Made by a program: the position numbers and the translations under genes. Positions 27,034 through 36,640 of a DNA stretch of 64,000 nt are shown in pieces (position 1 is the first letter of the stretch; each line of letters starts with the position of its first letter). The DNA lies in the NCBI RefSeq assembly GCF_003007685.1, contig NZ_PXNN01000011.1, forward strand, positions 1-64,000, in the 5' to 3' direction. Source of the DNA: Marinobacter halophilus (GTDB taxonomy: Bacteria > Pseudomonadota > Gammaproteobacteria > Pseudomonadales > Oleiphilaceae). The notes beneath the pieces were generated by a model, which ran no database searches, was not told where the DNA came from, and was given only the letters and a program-made list of their open reading frames with translations.

Positions 27034-27306
27034 ATGAAACACACAGGCATTCTTGCAACCCTCGTTCTGCTGTTTTCCCTGATCACCGGCTTTGCCCACG
27101 CCAACGAACCTGGTGCCATCAACATCAACACCGCCGACGTCATCGTTCTGGCCTCGTTGAACGGCATTGGCGAGAGCAAGGCCAAAGCCATCGTCGCCTA
27201 CCGCGATGAAAACGGCCCGTTCCAGTCTGTGGAAGACCTGGCCAACGTCAAAGGCATCGGCGCCCGCACCGTTGAGAACAACGCCGAGCGTTTGTCGGTC
27301 GAGTAA
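27034..27306 (+). CDS. ComEA-like helix-hairpin-helix DNA-binding protein
   Basis: The 90-residue protein has a signal peptide (cleavage after AHA, residue 23) and a tandem helix-hairpin-helix domain: INTADVIVLASLNGIGESKAKAIV and then VEDLANVKGIGARTVENN. This is the small periplasmic ComEA form that binds incoming DNA during competence in gammaproteobacteria. GGAG precedes the ATG. The gene stands alone, next to the small-RNA locus. Confidence 0.85.
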   Translation: MKHTGILATLVLLFSLITGFAHANEPGAININTADVIVLASLNGIGESKAKAIVAYRDENGPFQSVEDLANVKGIGARTVENNAERLSVE

Positions 27307-27422
27307 GTATTCCGGGGCAGCCCGCGGCTGCCCCCTTCCCGCACCACTGGCGTCGCCCGCCCACCGCTGTTAATCTTACCCGCTCCTGTTTTCTCAAATC
27401 CTTACTCAATACCGGTTTTTCC

Positions 27423-28367
27423 ATGATCCAAGGCGCTCTTTTTATTGCTCTGGCAGCACTGCTATGGGGCACCACGGGCATTGTCGCCAAGTTCCTGTTT
27501 ACCGGCACTGAGCTTGCCGCCATCACCCTTGCCCTGCTGAGGCTGGTGGTGGCCCTGCCCTTTTTCTGGCTGCTGATGCGCCGCGAGCAGCGCCAGCTGG
27601 AGCTTGCTCACCCCGGGCAGAAGGTGGCCGGGAGTTCGCTGCGCGGGTTAACCAAAAAAGCTCTGTTACCACTGGCCGCCATGGGATTGTTCCAGGCGTT
27701 CTATCAGGGCAGTTATCTGATGGCGGTGGACCTGACCGGCGCTGGCATCGCCACGCTGATTTCTCTGTGCCTGCCGCCAGTGTTGGTGGCCATTCTGGCG
27801 GCGCCGTTACTGGGTGAAAAACCTGGCCTGCTGACGATTCTGGCGGCGGTAGCAGCCATTATCGGTACCAGCATGCTGGTGATCAGCGATATGGGTACCG
27901 CCGGCACTTTGCGGCTGGCGGGCATTCTGATGGCACTACTGGCTGCCGCCGTGTACACCGGGTTCACCCTGACCAGTCGCTACAATTCGGCCGGTACACC
28001 GGTGTTTACCACCGCCTTTATCTGCTTTCTGACCGCTGCTCTGCTGCTGTTGCCGGTGGTGGCACTGAGCGGCGGCTTCGCCGGGTTGGACACCCTGGGA
28101 ATCACCCACTGGCTGATGATTCTCTACATCGGCGTGGTGCCCACCTGCATTGGCTATCTGTGTTTCTTTGCGGGCATGAAGACCACGCCGGCCACGCTTT
28201 CCAGCATCATTGTCACGCTGGAGCCGTTGTTTGTGGCGTTGCTGGCCTGGTTGATTCTGGGGGAAATACTGGGGCCCATCGGCATTACCGGGGCGGTGAT
28301 CCTGACGGTCGCGGTGATTGTGGCGTCACGCTATGGCAGGGCACCCGGCACGGCTCAGGAAAACTGA
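27423..28367 (+). CDS. EamA-family (DMT) transporter
   Basis: The 314-residue protein has ten predicted membrane helices in two EamA repeats (about 1-145 and 160-305). LFIALAALLWGTTGIVAKF starts the first repeat and the second ends with LEPLFVALLAWLILGE, the family signature. Members export amino acids, metabolites or quaternary amines; the substrate here is unknown. It follows comEA by about 115 bases on the same strand with no strong ribosome site (GG at about 10 bases). Confidence 0.85.
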   Translation: MIQGALFIALAALLWGTTGIVAKFLFTGTELAAITLALLRLVVALPFFWLLMRREQRQLELAHPGQKVAGSSLRGLTKKALLPLAAMGLFQAFYQGSYLMAVDLTGAGIATLISLCLPPVLVAILAAPLLGEKPGLLTILAAVAAIIGTSMLVISDMGTAGTLRLAGILMALLAAAVYTGFTLTSRYNSAGTPVFTTAFICFLTAALLLLPVVALSGGFAGLDTLGITHWLMILYIGVVPTCIGYLCFFAGMKTTPATLSSIIVTLEPLFVALLAWLILGEILGPIGITGAVILTVAVIVASRYGRAPGTAQEN

Positions 28368-28395
28368 GGCCGGGCATGCCCGCACCAGATACCCA

Positions 28396-28938
28396 TTATT
28401 TACGCAGCTTTTCCATCATGTTCGGTTGCAGAATTTCAATCCAGTAGCCGTCCGGGTCTTTGATAAAGGCCAGGCCTTTCATTTTGCCGTCGTCGGGCTT
28501 TTTCACGAACTCCACACCCAGCTTCTCAAATCGATCGCAGGCACTGTAGACGTCAGGGACCGCGATACCAATGTGGCCAAAGCCCTGGGGGTCATCGTTG
28601 CCATTGTGGTAGGCAAAATCCTCGTCATCTTCCGTGCCCCAGTTGTGGGTGAGCTCAAGCATGGCTTCACGGCCGAAGGTAAACGTAGTGCGGTAGCCGT
28701 CATCATCCGGCACCAGGTGGGCCTGCTTGTCATCCAGAAAACCCAGGAAATACAGGGTGAACTTCATCTCCGGAAAATCCAGTTTGCGCACCAGACGCAT
28801 ACCCAGAACCCGGGTGTAGAAGTCCATCGAGCGCTCGGGCTCTTTGATGCGCATCATGGTCTGGTTGAAGACAAAGCCTTCAGTTTCGGGAACCGGTGCA
28901 TCGTATAGGCCCGGCGCCTGCTCGAAGTGCTTGGGCAT
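28396..28938 (-). CDS. gloA: Lactoylglutathione lyase (glyoxalase I)
   Basis: The 180-residue protein has the glyoxalase I pattern: [24 protein letters not shown], then MLELTHNWG with a metal glutamate, [12 protein letters not shown] with a metal histidine and WIEILQP with the second glutamate. The extra N-terminal segment and the ED-rich loop are like the longer gammaproteobacterial and eukaryotic type, which is usually zinc-dependent. It detoxifies methylglyoxal as its glutathione adduct. It converges with the EamA gene. Confidence 0.92.
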   Translation of the reverse strand: MPKHFEQAPGLYDAPVPETEGFVFNQTMMRIKEPERSMDFYTRVLGMRLVRKLDFPEMKFTLYFLGFLDDKQAHLVPDDDGYRTTFTFGREAMLELTHNWGTEDDEDFAYHNGNDDPQGFGHIGIAVPDVYSACDRFEKLGVEFVKKPDDGKMKGLAFIKDPDGYWIEILQPNMMEKLRK

Positions 28939-29067
28939 CTTGATTGTCCTTATCGAATGAGGAATTCAACCTATATACCTAGGTGCTCGGCGTCGGAATT
29001 TCAAGGGCACAGACAAAACCCTTAAACCAGAGACCTATTCACGGGGCTTCAAAGCCGGGGTTCAGCC

Positions 29068-29098
29068 GGCGCTCTTCAATGACGCTCTGAAGAGCGCC
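29068..29098. repeat. Inverted repeat ahead of the second GntR gene
   Basis: Perfect 11-bp arms (29068-29078 and 29088-29098) around a nine-base loop lie in the gap between gloA and the GntR gene, 114 bases before the latter. No T run follows on either strand, so a simple terminator is unlikely. It could be an operator or an RNA hairpin. Confidence 0.45.
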
Positions 29099-29211
29099 AC
29101 GGGCAAGCCCATCATCAAAGAGGCTGTGATAAACTGACGAATGTTCAACCCTCTACCGGTAGCCTGCCCTCGTTGGCCAGCCGGCTCGTTCAACCTGTTC
29201 AGAGAGCTCTT

Positions 29212-29868
29212 ATGGATTTTCAGGTGCCTAACACTCTGGCAGAGCAAATCGCCAACTACCTGGCCGAACGCATCATGACCGGGCAAATCCGACCCGGAGG
29301 GCGCATTCAGGAGGCGACGCTGGCCAATGAGCTCAAGGTCAGCCGGGCTTCCGTCAAAGAGGCGCTGTATACCCTGGAGCGCTGGCACCTGGTTGAGATC
29401 ACCCCACGTAAGGGCGCGTCTGCCACACAGCTGAACGCCGAATACGCGTCGGAACTCTATGACGTTTACATGCACCTGCTGATGATGCTCGCCGCGCGGC
29501 TTTGCGAGCGTTGGCAGGAAGCGGACAAACAGAAGATGCTGGAAGCGGTCAGCCGGGTGGTGGAACAGGTACGGCAACCGGCCGCTGATATCACCAGGGT
29601 GGTGGAAGCCAGTTTCGGCGTGATGGAAACCTGCTGTGAGGTGGTGGCGAACCCCTACCTGACCGAAGCTCTCTCCAACTTCAAGCCGGCGGTAAGCCGG
29701 GCTTACTATCTCAGCGCCGAGCGTTATCGCCAGGGCCTGGCGCAAACCAGTCAGTTCTTTGCCGAGCTGCCTCAAGCCGTGCTGTCTCGGGACGCAACCA
29801 AGGCACAAGGGTTGATTCGCGGCTTTGCCGAGCATCAGAAGCAGCTCATCCAGCAGGCTCTGAGCTGA
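29212..29868 (+). CDS. GntR-family transcription regulator
   Basis: The 218-residue protein has a winged-helix domain (LAEQIANYLAERIMTG, ELKVSRASVKEALYTLERWHLVE) and a helical C-terminal domain of FCD-like size, though the usual FCD histidines are not obvious. ATG 29212 is used; a TTG at 29173 would add 13 residues without family support. It is flanked by unrelated genes, so its target is unknown. Confidence 0.75.
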   Translation: MDFQVPNTLAEQIANYLAERIMTGQIRPGGRIQEATLANELKVSRASVKEALYTLERWHLVEITPRKGASATQLNAEYASELYDVYMHLLMMLAARLCERWQEADKQKMLEAVSRVVEQVRQPAADITRVVEASFGVMETCCEVVANPYLTEALSNFKPAVSRAYYLSAERYRQGLAQTSQFFAELPQAVLSRDATKAQGLIRGFAEHQKQLIQQALS

Positions 29869-30059
29869 CCATCCCGTCGCCTGCCGGCCCGCCGCTCAAG
29901 ATGTGACCAGTCGCACAGATCGGCCTTCAGCACCGGCATAAAGTAACACTGTGTAACAAAACCACCGCAGCTTTGGTCCTGCTGTCCCTGCGGCCCATCA
30001 GTGCGCCCTCAGGCCGCTAAATAACAACAAGAAACCGTCGAACAAAAACCGGGGCCACC

Positions 30060-31076
30060 ATGTCTACTCTTTCCGTGCATTCATCCAGGTCAACATTGGC
30101 AATTGCTTGCCTTGCCGCCAGCAGCTTCTCTTTCCCGGCTCTGGCCGATTTCACACCGCTGGATGATTCCACGATGGCCTCGGTGACCGGCCAGGCCGGG
30201 GTATCGATCGAGCTGGAAACCAGGCTCAGCATTGATCACCTCACTTGGACCGACGAAGGCTCGCTGGGCGTGAACGGGTTGCGGCTGTCCGGGCACAACG
30301 ACACCGTCCTGGACAACCTCAAGTTGACCATCGACATTGCCGGCGAAGGTGAAGTACTGCCCCATGGCTTCTCCGAAATCGCCCGGCGCGCCAACGCGGG
30401 CCAGATCGACACCAGCAACCCGGATGTGGCGGACGCACTGGCGAAATACTCCGTCGCCGGAGACTTTGGCAAGCAATTCAACAGCGGCGATCTGGTGATT
30501 CACCTGGGCGCAACCGATTACGGCGACCCCACCAGCCTGCAAGACACTCTGCAGGCGGTGGATTTTGAGCTGGCCATCGACAGCATCACCACCTCGGGCA
30601 CCGATGGCACCACCAACCTGTTTTCTGATATCCACCTGCAGGGTTACGTTGGCCCCACCGATCTGGTTATCCGCAATGGCGGCAACTCAACCCGCACCCT
30701 GACCAACGGCAACACGGTGTCTGGCTCGGAACTGCAGCTGGATACCCACTTCGAAGTGACCAATGGCAACCTCAACTGGGATGCCGCAGACCTCATCTTC
30801 ATCTTCAACTTCGCCGCCGTGGGCATTGAAGGCCTGCAGATTCACAATCGCAGGGGTGATGACACTCTCGGCCACTTCGGCATGGCCCACGCCACCGCCA
30901 AGCTGTCCCGGGGCACCGGCGCCACCTCGGGCAAAGAAGGCCTGTCCATTCACGACGTGGAGTTCCGCGCCGACATCGACATGCCGGTATTCAAAGTGGG
31001 CGGCACCAGCATTGGCTCGGTGCAGTTTACGGATTTCGTGATCAGCGACACCACCATGCTGGTATACGGCCACTGA
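30060..31076 (+). CDS. Exported protein of the DUF6160/FilA-like type
   Basis: The 338-residue protein has a signal peptide (cleavage near PALA-DF) followed at once by TPLDDSTMASVTGQAGVSIELE, which resembles the start of proteins annotated DUF6160 or 'pilus system protein FilA'. The rest is rich in Gly, Thr, Asp and short beta strands with no catalytic motif, and looks like a secreted or surface beta protein. It stands alone between regulators and envelope genes. Family link is moderately sure; the role is unknown. Confidence 0.6.
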   Translation: MSTLSVHSSRSTLAIACLAASSFSFPALADFTPLDDSTMASVTGQAGVSIELETRLSIDHLTWTDEGSLGVNGLRLSGHNDTVLDNLKLTIDIAGEGEVLPHGFSEIARRANAGQIDTSNPDVADALAKYSVAGDFGKQFNSGDLVIHLGATDYGDPTSLQDTLQAVDFELAIDSITTSGTDGTTNLFSDIHLQGYVGPTDLVIRNGGNSTRTLTNGNTVSGSELQLDTHFEVTNGNLNWDAADLIFIFNFAAVGIEGLQIHNRRGDDTLGHFGMAHATAKLSRGTGATSGKEGLSIHDVEFRADIDMPVFKVGGTSIGSVQFTDFVISDTTMLVYGH

Positions 31077-31139
31077 CCAACCGCTGGCAACCCTCTCGCC
31101 TGACACGTTAAACTACTCGCCTTAAAAAGCAGGCGAGCC

Positions 31140-32198
31140 ATGACAAGCAACACTGAGAGCGACTACCAGCAACGAACATCCTGGCGCAGGCTGGCCGTTT
31201 TCAGCCTGATTTTTCTGGCCATGACGGCGGCCGGCATTTATGCGGTCTATGACCGATTTGCCGGACGAAGTTTTGAATTCGACACCCGCCTCGCTTCGCC
31301 GACGATTGTTTTCGCGGCCATCGTTTTACTCGCTGTGTATTTTCTCGCTGATGGCCTGCGCCTGCATTACACATTGCGAGCTTTGGGCCACAAACTGCCC
31401 TTCCGCAAGCTGTTCAAACTGGTGTTCATCAACCTGTTTTTCTCGAACGTGACCCCGATGGCCACCGGCGGAGGCTTTGCCCAGATCTGGTACCTCACCC
31501 GAAATGGCGTACCCGTCGCCGGCGCAACCGCAGCCACCACCATCCGGACCCTGCTGGCGGTGGTTTTCATCTTCTCACTGACCCCGGTGTTTTTGCTAAA
31601 CCTTGACGCATTGGACGGGCATTCATGGTCGGATGCCGTAACGACTACGCTCGCGGTGCTGGTTTGCGGCTATCTTGGCTTTTTCGCAATCTTGCTGTTC
31701 AAAACCCGATGGTTGATCGCGCCGCTGAGCAGCTTGGTTTACTTGCTTCATGCCGGCCATCTGATTAACGAGGGCCGCTATGTTCGCTGGCAATTCCGGC
31801 TGCGCAGAGAGCTACTCCGCTTTGCTCAATGTTTCCATGATTACCGGCAAGGGCGCGCTCTGCACATTTTGCTCTCCATCGTATTCACTGCCGTGTTCCT
31901 GCTTAGCCTGTTCAGCTTCCCGGCGCTGTTGATTCATGGGCTCGGTTATCAAGTCGACTATCTGGTCACTCTGGGCCTGTTGGTGGTCACCACGTTTATC
32001 ATGTACTTCGCCCCTACGCCCGGAGCCTCCGGAATATCGGAGGGTGTGTTTGGCAATTTTTTCCAGGACATTCTCTCCGGCAATCATCTGGTATTGGTAA
32101 CTGTTGTCTGGCGCTTTCTGACCATCTATCTTGGTATGATCGTTGGTCTGTTGGTGATGCAAAGGGACCTGATAAAAAGCCATCGGAGCAACCAATGA
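31140..32198 (+). CDS. Lysylphosphatidylglycerol synthase TM-domain/flippase-like membrane protein
   Basis: The 352-residue protein has about eight membrane helices and the family segments LFFSNVTPMATGGGFAQIWYL and PTPGASGISEG (the former spans about residues 99-119). These mark the UPF0104/MprF flippase-like group. Its stop overlaps the next gene's start by four bases, so it is translationally coupled to a phosphoesterase-glycosyltransferase fusion. Together they suggest modification and movement of a lipid-linked glycan or glycolipid. The lipid is not known. Confidence 0.8.
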   Translation: MTSNTESDYQQRTSWRRLAVFSLIFLAMTAAGIYAVYDRFAGRSFEFDTRLASPTIVFAAIVLLAVYFLADGLRLHYTLRALGHKLPFRKLFKLVFINLFFSNVTPMATGGGFAQIWYLTRNGVPVAGATAATTIRTLLAVVFIFSLTPVFLLNLDALDGHSWSDAVTTTLAVLVCGYLGFFAILLFKTRWLIAPLSSLVYLLHAGHLINEGRYVRWQFRLRRELLRFAQCFHDYRQGRALHILLSIVFTAVFLLSLFSFPALLIHGLGYQVDYLVTLGLLVVTTFIMYFAPTPGASGISEGVFGNFFQDILSGNHLVLVTVVWRFLTIYLGMIVGLLVMQRDLIKSHRSNQ

Positions 32199-34426
32199 AG
32201 CCGCGCAATCCGTTAAAAGCGCTGTTCTATCTATGCCTGACCGTTGTCGCAGTATTGATTGGGTACAAGGTGCACCTGAACTTCTTCAAGGAGGATTTCG
32301 AGGCTCTGCACAGCGAACAGGTGGAACAGATTGACCAGCGCACGCCGGCTGGCTCAGACATTCGCTTTGCCGTCGTTGGCAACATTAATAACTCCGTCGG
32401 TATTTTCGAGCGACGCTTTATCCCCGTGCTCAACCAGGCAGAGCTGGACTTTCTGGTGTCCGCCGGCAACGCGGTCAGCGGTGGCGGAGAAGACAAGTAC
32501 CGGGCGTTATATGGAACCCTGAACCACCTGAACATACCGTATTTGCTGACCTTTGGCCCCCACGAGCACGACGATTTCGGCAGCTTTCGCTTCTACGAGC
32601 ACTTTGGCCCCCACTTTTACAGCGTCCGCACCGGCAACACCCGCCTGATTTTCATGGACAGCACGGGCAAGACGCCCTGGAGCTGGCAGCTGCGCTGGTT
32701 ACGGGATCTGCTGGACCATGACACCAGCCATGCCCGCATCCTGTTTATCGGGCACCCACTACTTAAACCCCAGGCTCCGGTATTTTTCGAGGATGACGAC
32801 GACTATCTGAAGCCGGAGGCTGTTCGTGCGGAATTGATGGCCCTGATCCAGGAGCAAAACATAGATCTGGTTTTCTCCGCCAATCAGGCCCTGTACGACG
32901 AGCAGGAAGTTCAGGGTACTCGCTACATCACCACCGGCGGAGCCGGCGGCCTGGTGCTTAACAACGAGGAGAGTTTTTACCATTATGTCGAAGTAGCGAT
33001 ATCCCCAGAGGGCAATATTGAGCACCAGATGAGGCGTCTTGAGGTTGGCCAACACCCTTTTTGGAAACGCCTTGAGGGCTTCTGGTTTTTTATCTATTCC
33101 CTGTTCTACACCGGCTTTGTGAACTTTCTTTTGATCGTCTCGGCCTTACTAGCCATTACCATCAAGCTTTACCAATTCATCTTCATTGGCAAGAACTACT
33201 ATCCGGATTACGACCTGGACCCGACCCCATGGCTGGAAAAACCTATGCGGGTTGCCATGTTTACCAATAACTATCTGCCCTTCATCGGTGGTGTGCCCAT
33301 TTCCATCGAGCGCCTGCGCCGGGGGCTGGAACAGCTGGATGACAGTACGCTGATTGTGGCGCCCCGCTACCGGAACCAGTCCGAGCAGGAGTCGGCGGTT
33401 ATCCGCGTGCCGTCATTACTGGCCATGGGCGACAAACGGGAATTCCGACTGGCCAATATTTTCCTGAGCCGGATACGGAAAAGAGTACGGGCGTTCGGGC
33501 CTGATGTGATCCATCTGCACCATCCGTTCTGGCTCGGGAGCCTGGGATTGTTTGTGGCAAAGCGGCTGGGTGTGCCGGCCATCTACACCTACCATACCCG
33601 GCTGGAACACTACGCACATTTCGTACCCCTGCCGGGCATGCTGTTCCGGAACCTGATTTCGCACGCGCTGATCAAACGTTTCGCCAACCGTTGTGACAGC
33701 GTGATTGTGCCGACGGATTCCACTGAGGAATACCTGCGCATGATCGGCGTAACCACACCCACCTTCGTGCAACCCACCGGCATTGAATACGAGCGTTTTC
33801 AATCCGTGGATAAGGAAAAACTCGGGGCCTTGCGGAGCGAGCTTGGACTGATTGACAAGAAAGTCTTTGTCAGCGTCGCCAGGCTCTCCAACGAAAAAAA
33901 TATCGACTTCATGATTGAAGCCATCGAGAAGCTGCGAAATGAAACCGACGTACCTTTCCGCTTTCTGATGATTGGCGATGGTCACCAACGGGATCGCCTG
34001 CAGAAGAAGATTGCCAGCCTTAAGCTGGAATCCCATTTCCTGCTGGCGGGAGCCGTTGAGCCTCAGGATATGGCGCTGTGGTACAACCTGGGCGACGCAT
34101 TTTTATTTGCCTCCAAGTCTGAAACTCAGGGCATGGTGATTCTTGAAGCCATGTCTGCGGGGCTGCCAGTCGTGGCGGTGCGCTCGAGCGGTATCGATGA
34201 CGTGGTGCACGATGGCCAGAACGGCTTCAAAACCCCGGAAAATCAGACCCGGTGGGTGGCTCGCGCAAAGCAACTGCTTGAGGATGATGAACTTCGCGAA
34301 TCATTGTCAAAAGCAGCCCGGAGCTTTGCGGCAGACTATTCCATTGCACAGTTTGCCAACGATGTCCGTACCATCTACGCCACTAGCCTGGCCGCTCGCG
34401 CCAAACGCACACTAAAGCAGAACTGA
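32195..34426 (+). CDS. Fusion: degenerate metallophosphoesterase domain plus GT4 glycosyltransferase
   Basis: The 743-residue protein has an N-terminal anchor helix (about 9-27), a calcineurin-like phosphoesterase fold (about 55-285), a further transmembrane helix (about 300-325) and a C-terminal GT-B glycosyltransferase (about 350-735). The latter has NNYLPFIGGVPISIERL at the start, SVARLSNEKNIDFMIEA in the middle and SKSETQGMVILEAMSAGLPVV as the donor site, typical of GT4 enzymes such as diacylglycerol glucosyltransferases. In the phosphoesterase part the usual D-x-H, GD and GNH[DE] motifs read VVGNINNS, SAGNAVSG and FGPHEHD, so key metal ligands are absent. It may serve in binding or may be inactive. 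Coupled to the flippase-like gene before it. Confidence 0.75.
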   Translation: MKPRNPLKALFYLCLTVVAVLIGYKVHLNFFKEDFEALHSEQVEQIDQRTPAGSDIRFAVVGNINNSVGIFERRFIPVLNQAELDFLVSAGNAVSGGGEDKYRALYGTLNHLNIPYLLTFGPHEHDDFGSFRFYEHFGPHFYSVRTGNTRLIFMDSTGKTPWSWQLRWLRDLLDHDTSHARILFIGHPLLKPQAPVFFEDDDDYLKPEAVRAELMALIQEQNIDLVFSANQALYDEQEVQGTRYITTGGAGGLVLNNEESFYHYVEVAISPEGNIEHQMRRLEVGQHPFWKRLEGFWFFIYSLFYTGFVNFLLIVSALLAITIKLYQFIFIGKNYYPDYDLDPTPWLEKPMRVAMFTNNYLPFIGGVPISIERLRRGLEQLDDSTLIVAPRYRNQSEQESAVIRVPSLLAMGDKREFRLANIFLSRIRKRVRAFGPDVIHLHHPFWLGSLGLFVAKRLGVPAIYTYHTRLEHYAHFVPLPGMLFRNLISHALIKRFANRCDSVIVPTDSTEEYLRMIGVTTPTFVQPTGIEYERFQSVDKEKLGALRSELGLIDKKVFVSVARLSNEKNIDFMIEAIEKLRNETDVPFRFLMIGDGHQRDRLQKKIASLKLESHFLLAGAVEPQDMALWYNLGDAFLFASKSETQGMVILEAMSAGLPVVAVRSSGIDDVVHDGQNGFKTPENQTRWVARAKQLLEDDELRESLSKAARSFAADYSIAQFANDVRTIYATSLAARAKRTLKQN

Positions 34427-34515
34427 GTTCGGGTGGGCAGTTTTTCCTGATCGGTTTACACTGACGGCAGGCACTCGTTGCCATACCTCATCCCATCCAC
34501 AATCTGGAGCCCTCT

Positions 34516-35463
34516 GTGACCGGTATTCCTGTTGGCATTAGCACTTGCCTGCTAGGCAAGGAAGTCCGCCACGACGGTGGCCACAAGCATTCCCGATACT
34601 GCACGCAAGTGCTGGCCAAGCACTTTGAGTTTCGCTCTATCTGCCCGGAGCTGGAAGCGGGCCTGGGCGTGCCCCGCCCGGCCATTCACCTGCGCGAGCA
34701 TGCCGATGGCCTGCATCTGGTCGAGAGCCGAGGCAACACTGACCACACCGAAGCGATGCAGGGTTTTATCAAGGACGTGCTGCCCAGCCTGGCCGATCTG
34801 CGCGGCTACATCCTGATGGCAAAATCCCCGAGCTGCGGTATGGAGCGCATCAAAGTCCACAGCGCCGATGGCCGTTTTATGCACAAGGACGCCCGGGGTA
34901 TGTTTGCCGACGCGCTGATCAAGACCTTTCCGTTAATGCCGGTGGAAGAAGAAGGTCGCCTGAACGACAATTTGTTGCGGGAAAACTTCATTGAACGGGT
35001 GTTCGCCTACGACGACTGGATGCAGAACGTTGCCGGCGACCATCTTGGCAAGCAGGCACTCATCGACTTCCACACCCGTCACAAGTTCACCCTGCTGGCC
35101 CACTCGGAGAAAATCTACCGCCAGCTTGGCCCGATGCTCGGAGATCTGAAATCCGAGCCTCTGGCGCAGATCGCTGATCGCTACATTCACCTGTTCATGG
35201 AAGCGATGACCCAGAAGGTGAGCCGGGGCTCCCATGTGAACGCGATGCAGCATCTGCTGGGTTTTCTGAAAGACGGCATGGCGGCTGAGGAAAAAGCCGT
35301 GTTGCTGGAGCAGATCGAAGCCTACCGCCGCAACGAGATTCCATTGGTGGTGCCGATGACGCTACTGCGCCTGGCCCAGCGCAAGGAACCGGTGGATTAC
35401 CTGCACACCCAGAAGTACCTGACGCCCTACCCGGACGAGCTAGGGCTACGAAACAACGTGTAA
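34516..35463 (+). CDS. DUF523-DUF1722 two-domain protein (YbgA-like C terminus)
   Basis: The 315-residue protein joins an N-terminal DUF523 domain (VGISTCLLGKEVRHDGGHK, with conserved cysteines, then ICPELEAGLGVPRP) to a C-terminal DUF1722/YbgA domain (about 195-305). It starts with GTG at 34516, seven bases after GGAG. In many bacteria such genes lie by photolyase or MerR genes; here it precedes trhO on the opposite strand. Biochemical role is unknown; the DUF523 cysteines are consistent with recently proposed thiouracil desulfidase activity of that domain. Confidence 0.85.
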   Translation: MTGIPVGISTCLLGKEVRHDGGHKHSRYCTQVLAKHFEFRSICPELEAGLGVPRPAIHLREHADGLHLVESRGNTDHTEAMQGFIKDVLPSLADLRGYILMAKSPSCGMERIKVHSADGRFMHKDARGMFADALIKTFPLMPVEEEGRLNDNLLRENFIERVFAYDDWMQNVAGDHLGKQALIDFHTRHKFTLLAHSEKIYRQLGPMLGDLKSEPLAQIADRYIHLFMEAMTQKVSRGSHVNAMQHLLGFLKDGMAAEEKAVLLEQIEAYRRNEIPLVVPMTLLRLAQRKEPVDYLHTQKYLTPYPDELGLRNNV

Positions 35464-35464
35464 C

Positions 35465-36481
35465 TTACGATGCGGACTTACGCGCTGTTTCTCCCTCCAG
35501 ACTTCTGCGGGCTTGTTGTTCACGTTCGGCTTTCTTGCGGGCCTTGCGTTCTGCAATGATGCGGGCAGCGTCCCCCCCTACGTGCACTTCTCCGCGCTCT
35601 TCGGCCAGGCGCATCTGAAGTTCACGCTCCTTGAACCGGGCTTTCTGATCCTCGGTCAGTGACTCGATGCACTGATGACAGCTGACACCCTGCTCGTATG
35701 CAGGGCGCTTTTTGTCGTCTTCGGTAATCGGCCGGCGGCAGGCGTGGCACTGGTCGTAATCGCCACGCTCGAGGCTGTGGTTGACGGTTACCCGGTCGTC
35801 AAACACAAAGCACTCGCCCTGCCACAGGCTTTGTTCCTGGGGCACGTCTTCGAGGTACTTCAGGATGCCGCCTTTGAGGTGGTAGACCTCGTCAAAGCCC
35901 TGTTCTTTCAGGTAGGCGGTGGACTTTTCACAGCGGATGCCGCCGGTGCAGAACATGGCGACTTTTTTGTGTTTGGCCGGGTCGAGGTTCTGTTTCACAT
36001 ACTCGGGAAATTCCCGGAAGGTGTCCGTGACCGGGTTGACGGCGTTTTTGAAGGTGCCAATCTCGACTTCGTACTGGTTGCGGGTGTCGACGAGCAGGAC
36101 GCCCGGGTCGGAGATGAGGGCGTTCCAGTCTTTGGCATCGACGTAGGTGCCGACGATGCGTTTGGGGTCGATGCCTTCGACACCCATGGTAACGATTTCT
36201 TTTTTGAGTTTTACTTTGGTGCGTTTGAAGGGCTGAAATTCGACGTAGGATTCTTTGTAGTCGATGCCTTCGAAGCGTTGATCGCTGCCGAGCCAGGCTT
36301 TGACGGCGTCGATGCCCTGGCGGCTGCCGGCGATGGTGCCATTGATGCCTTCTCTCGCCAGCAGCAGGGTGCCGTGGACGTCTTTGTCGAGCATGAGGGT
36401 CAGCAGGGGCTGGCGTAGCGCTTTGTAGTCATTGAGGACGGCGAACTTGTAGAGTGCGCAGACGACGATTTCGTTGCTCAT
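35465..36481 (-). CDS. trhO: tRNA uridine(34) hydroxylase TrhO (rhodanese-like)
   Basis: The 338-residue protein has the YceA/TrhO layout: an N-terminal acylphosphatase-like part with [15 protein letters not shown], a rhodanese domain (about 120-220) with catalytic cysteine in [12 protein letters not shown], and a C-terminal cysteine-rich tail (CHACRRP, CHQC). It hydroxylates U34 of some tRNAs with prephenate-derived chemistry as known in E. coli. It converges tightly with the DUF523 gene (two bases between stops). Confidence 0.92.
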   Translation of the reverse strand: MSNEIVVCALYKFAVLNDYKALRQPLLTLMLDKDVHGTLLLAREGINGTIAGSRQGIDAVKAWLGSDQRFEGIDYKESYVEFQPFKRTKVKLKKEIVTMGVEGIDPKRIVGTYVDAKDWNALISDPGVLLVDTRNQYEVEIGTFKNAVNPVTDTFREFPEYVKQNLDPAKHKKVAMFCTGGIRCEKSTAYLKEQGFDEVYHLKGGILKYLEDVPQEQSLWQGECFVFDDRVTVNHSLERGDYDQCHACRRPITEDDKKRPAYEQGVSCHQCIESLTEDQKARFKERELQMRLAEERGEVHVGGDAARIIAERKARKKAEREQQARRSLEGETARKSAS

Positions 36482-36640
36482 GGTTTTCTCCTGCGGGCCG
36501 GATCGTAAGTCCGGAGCATGGTTTGATTTCTATCACGGGTGCGATGATGTTGGGGGGCAGAGTTTAACCAATTAGGAGTTGGGCGCAAGTGAGGGGTGGC
36601 CGCAAAAAGGTGCCTTGCGGCCACCAGCCCTGGGTTCGCT

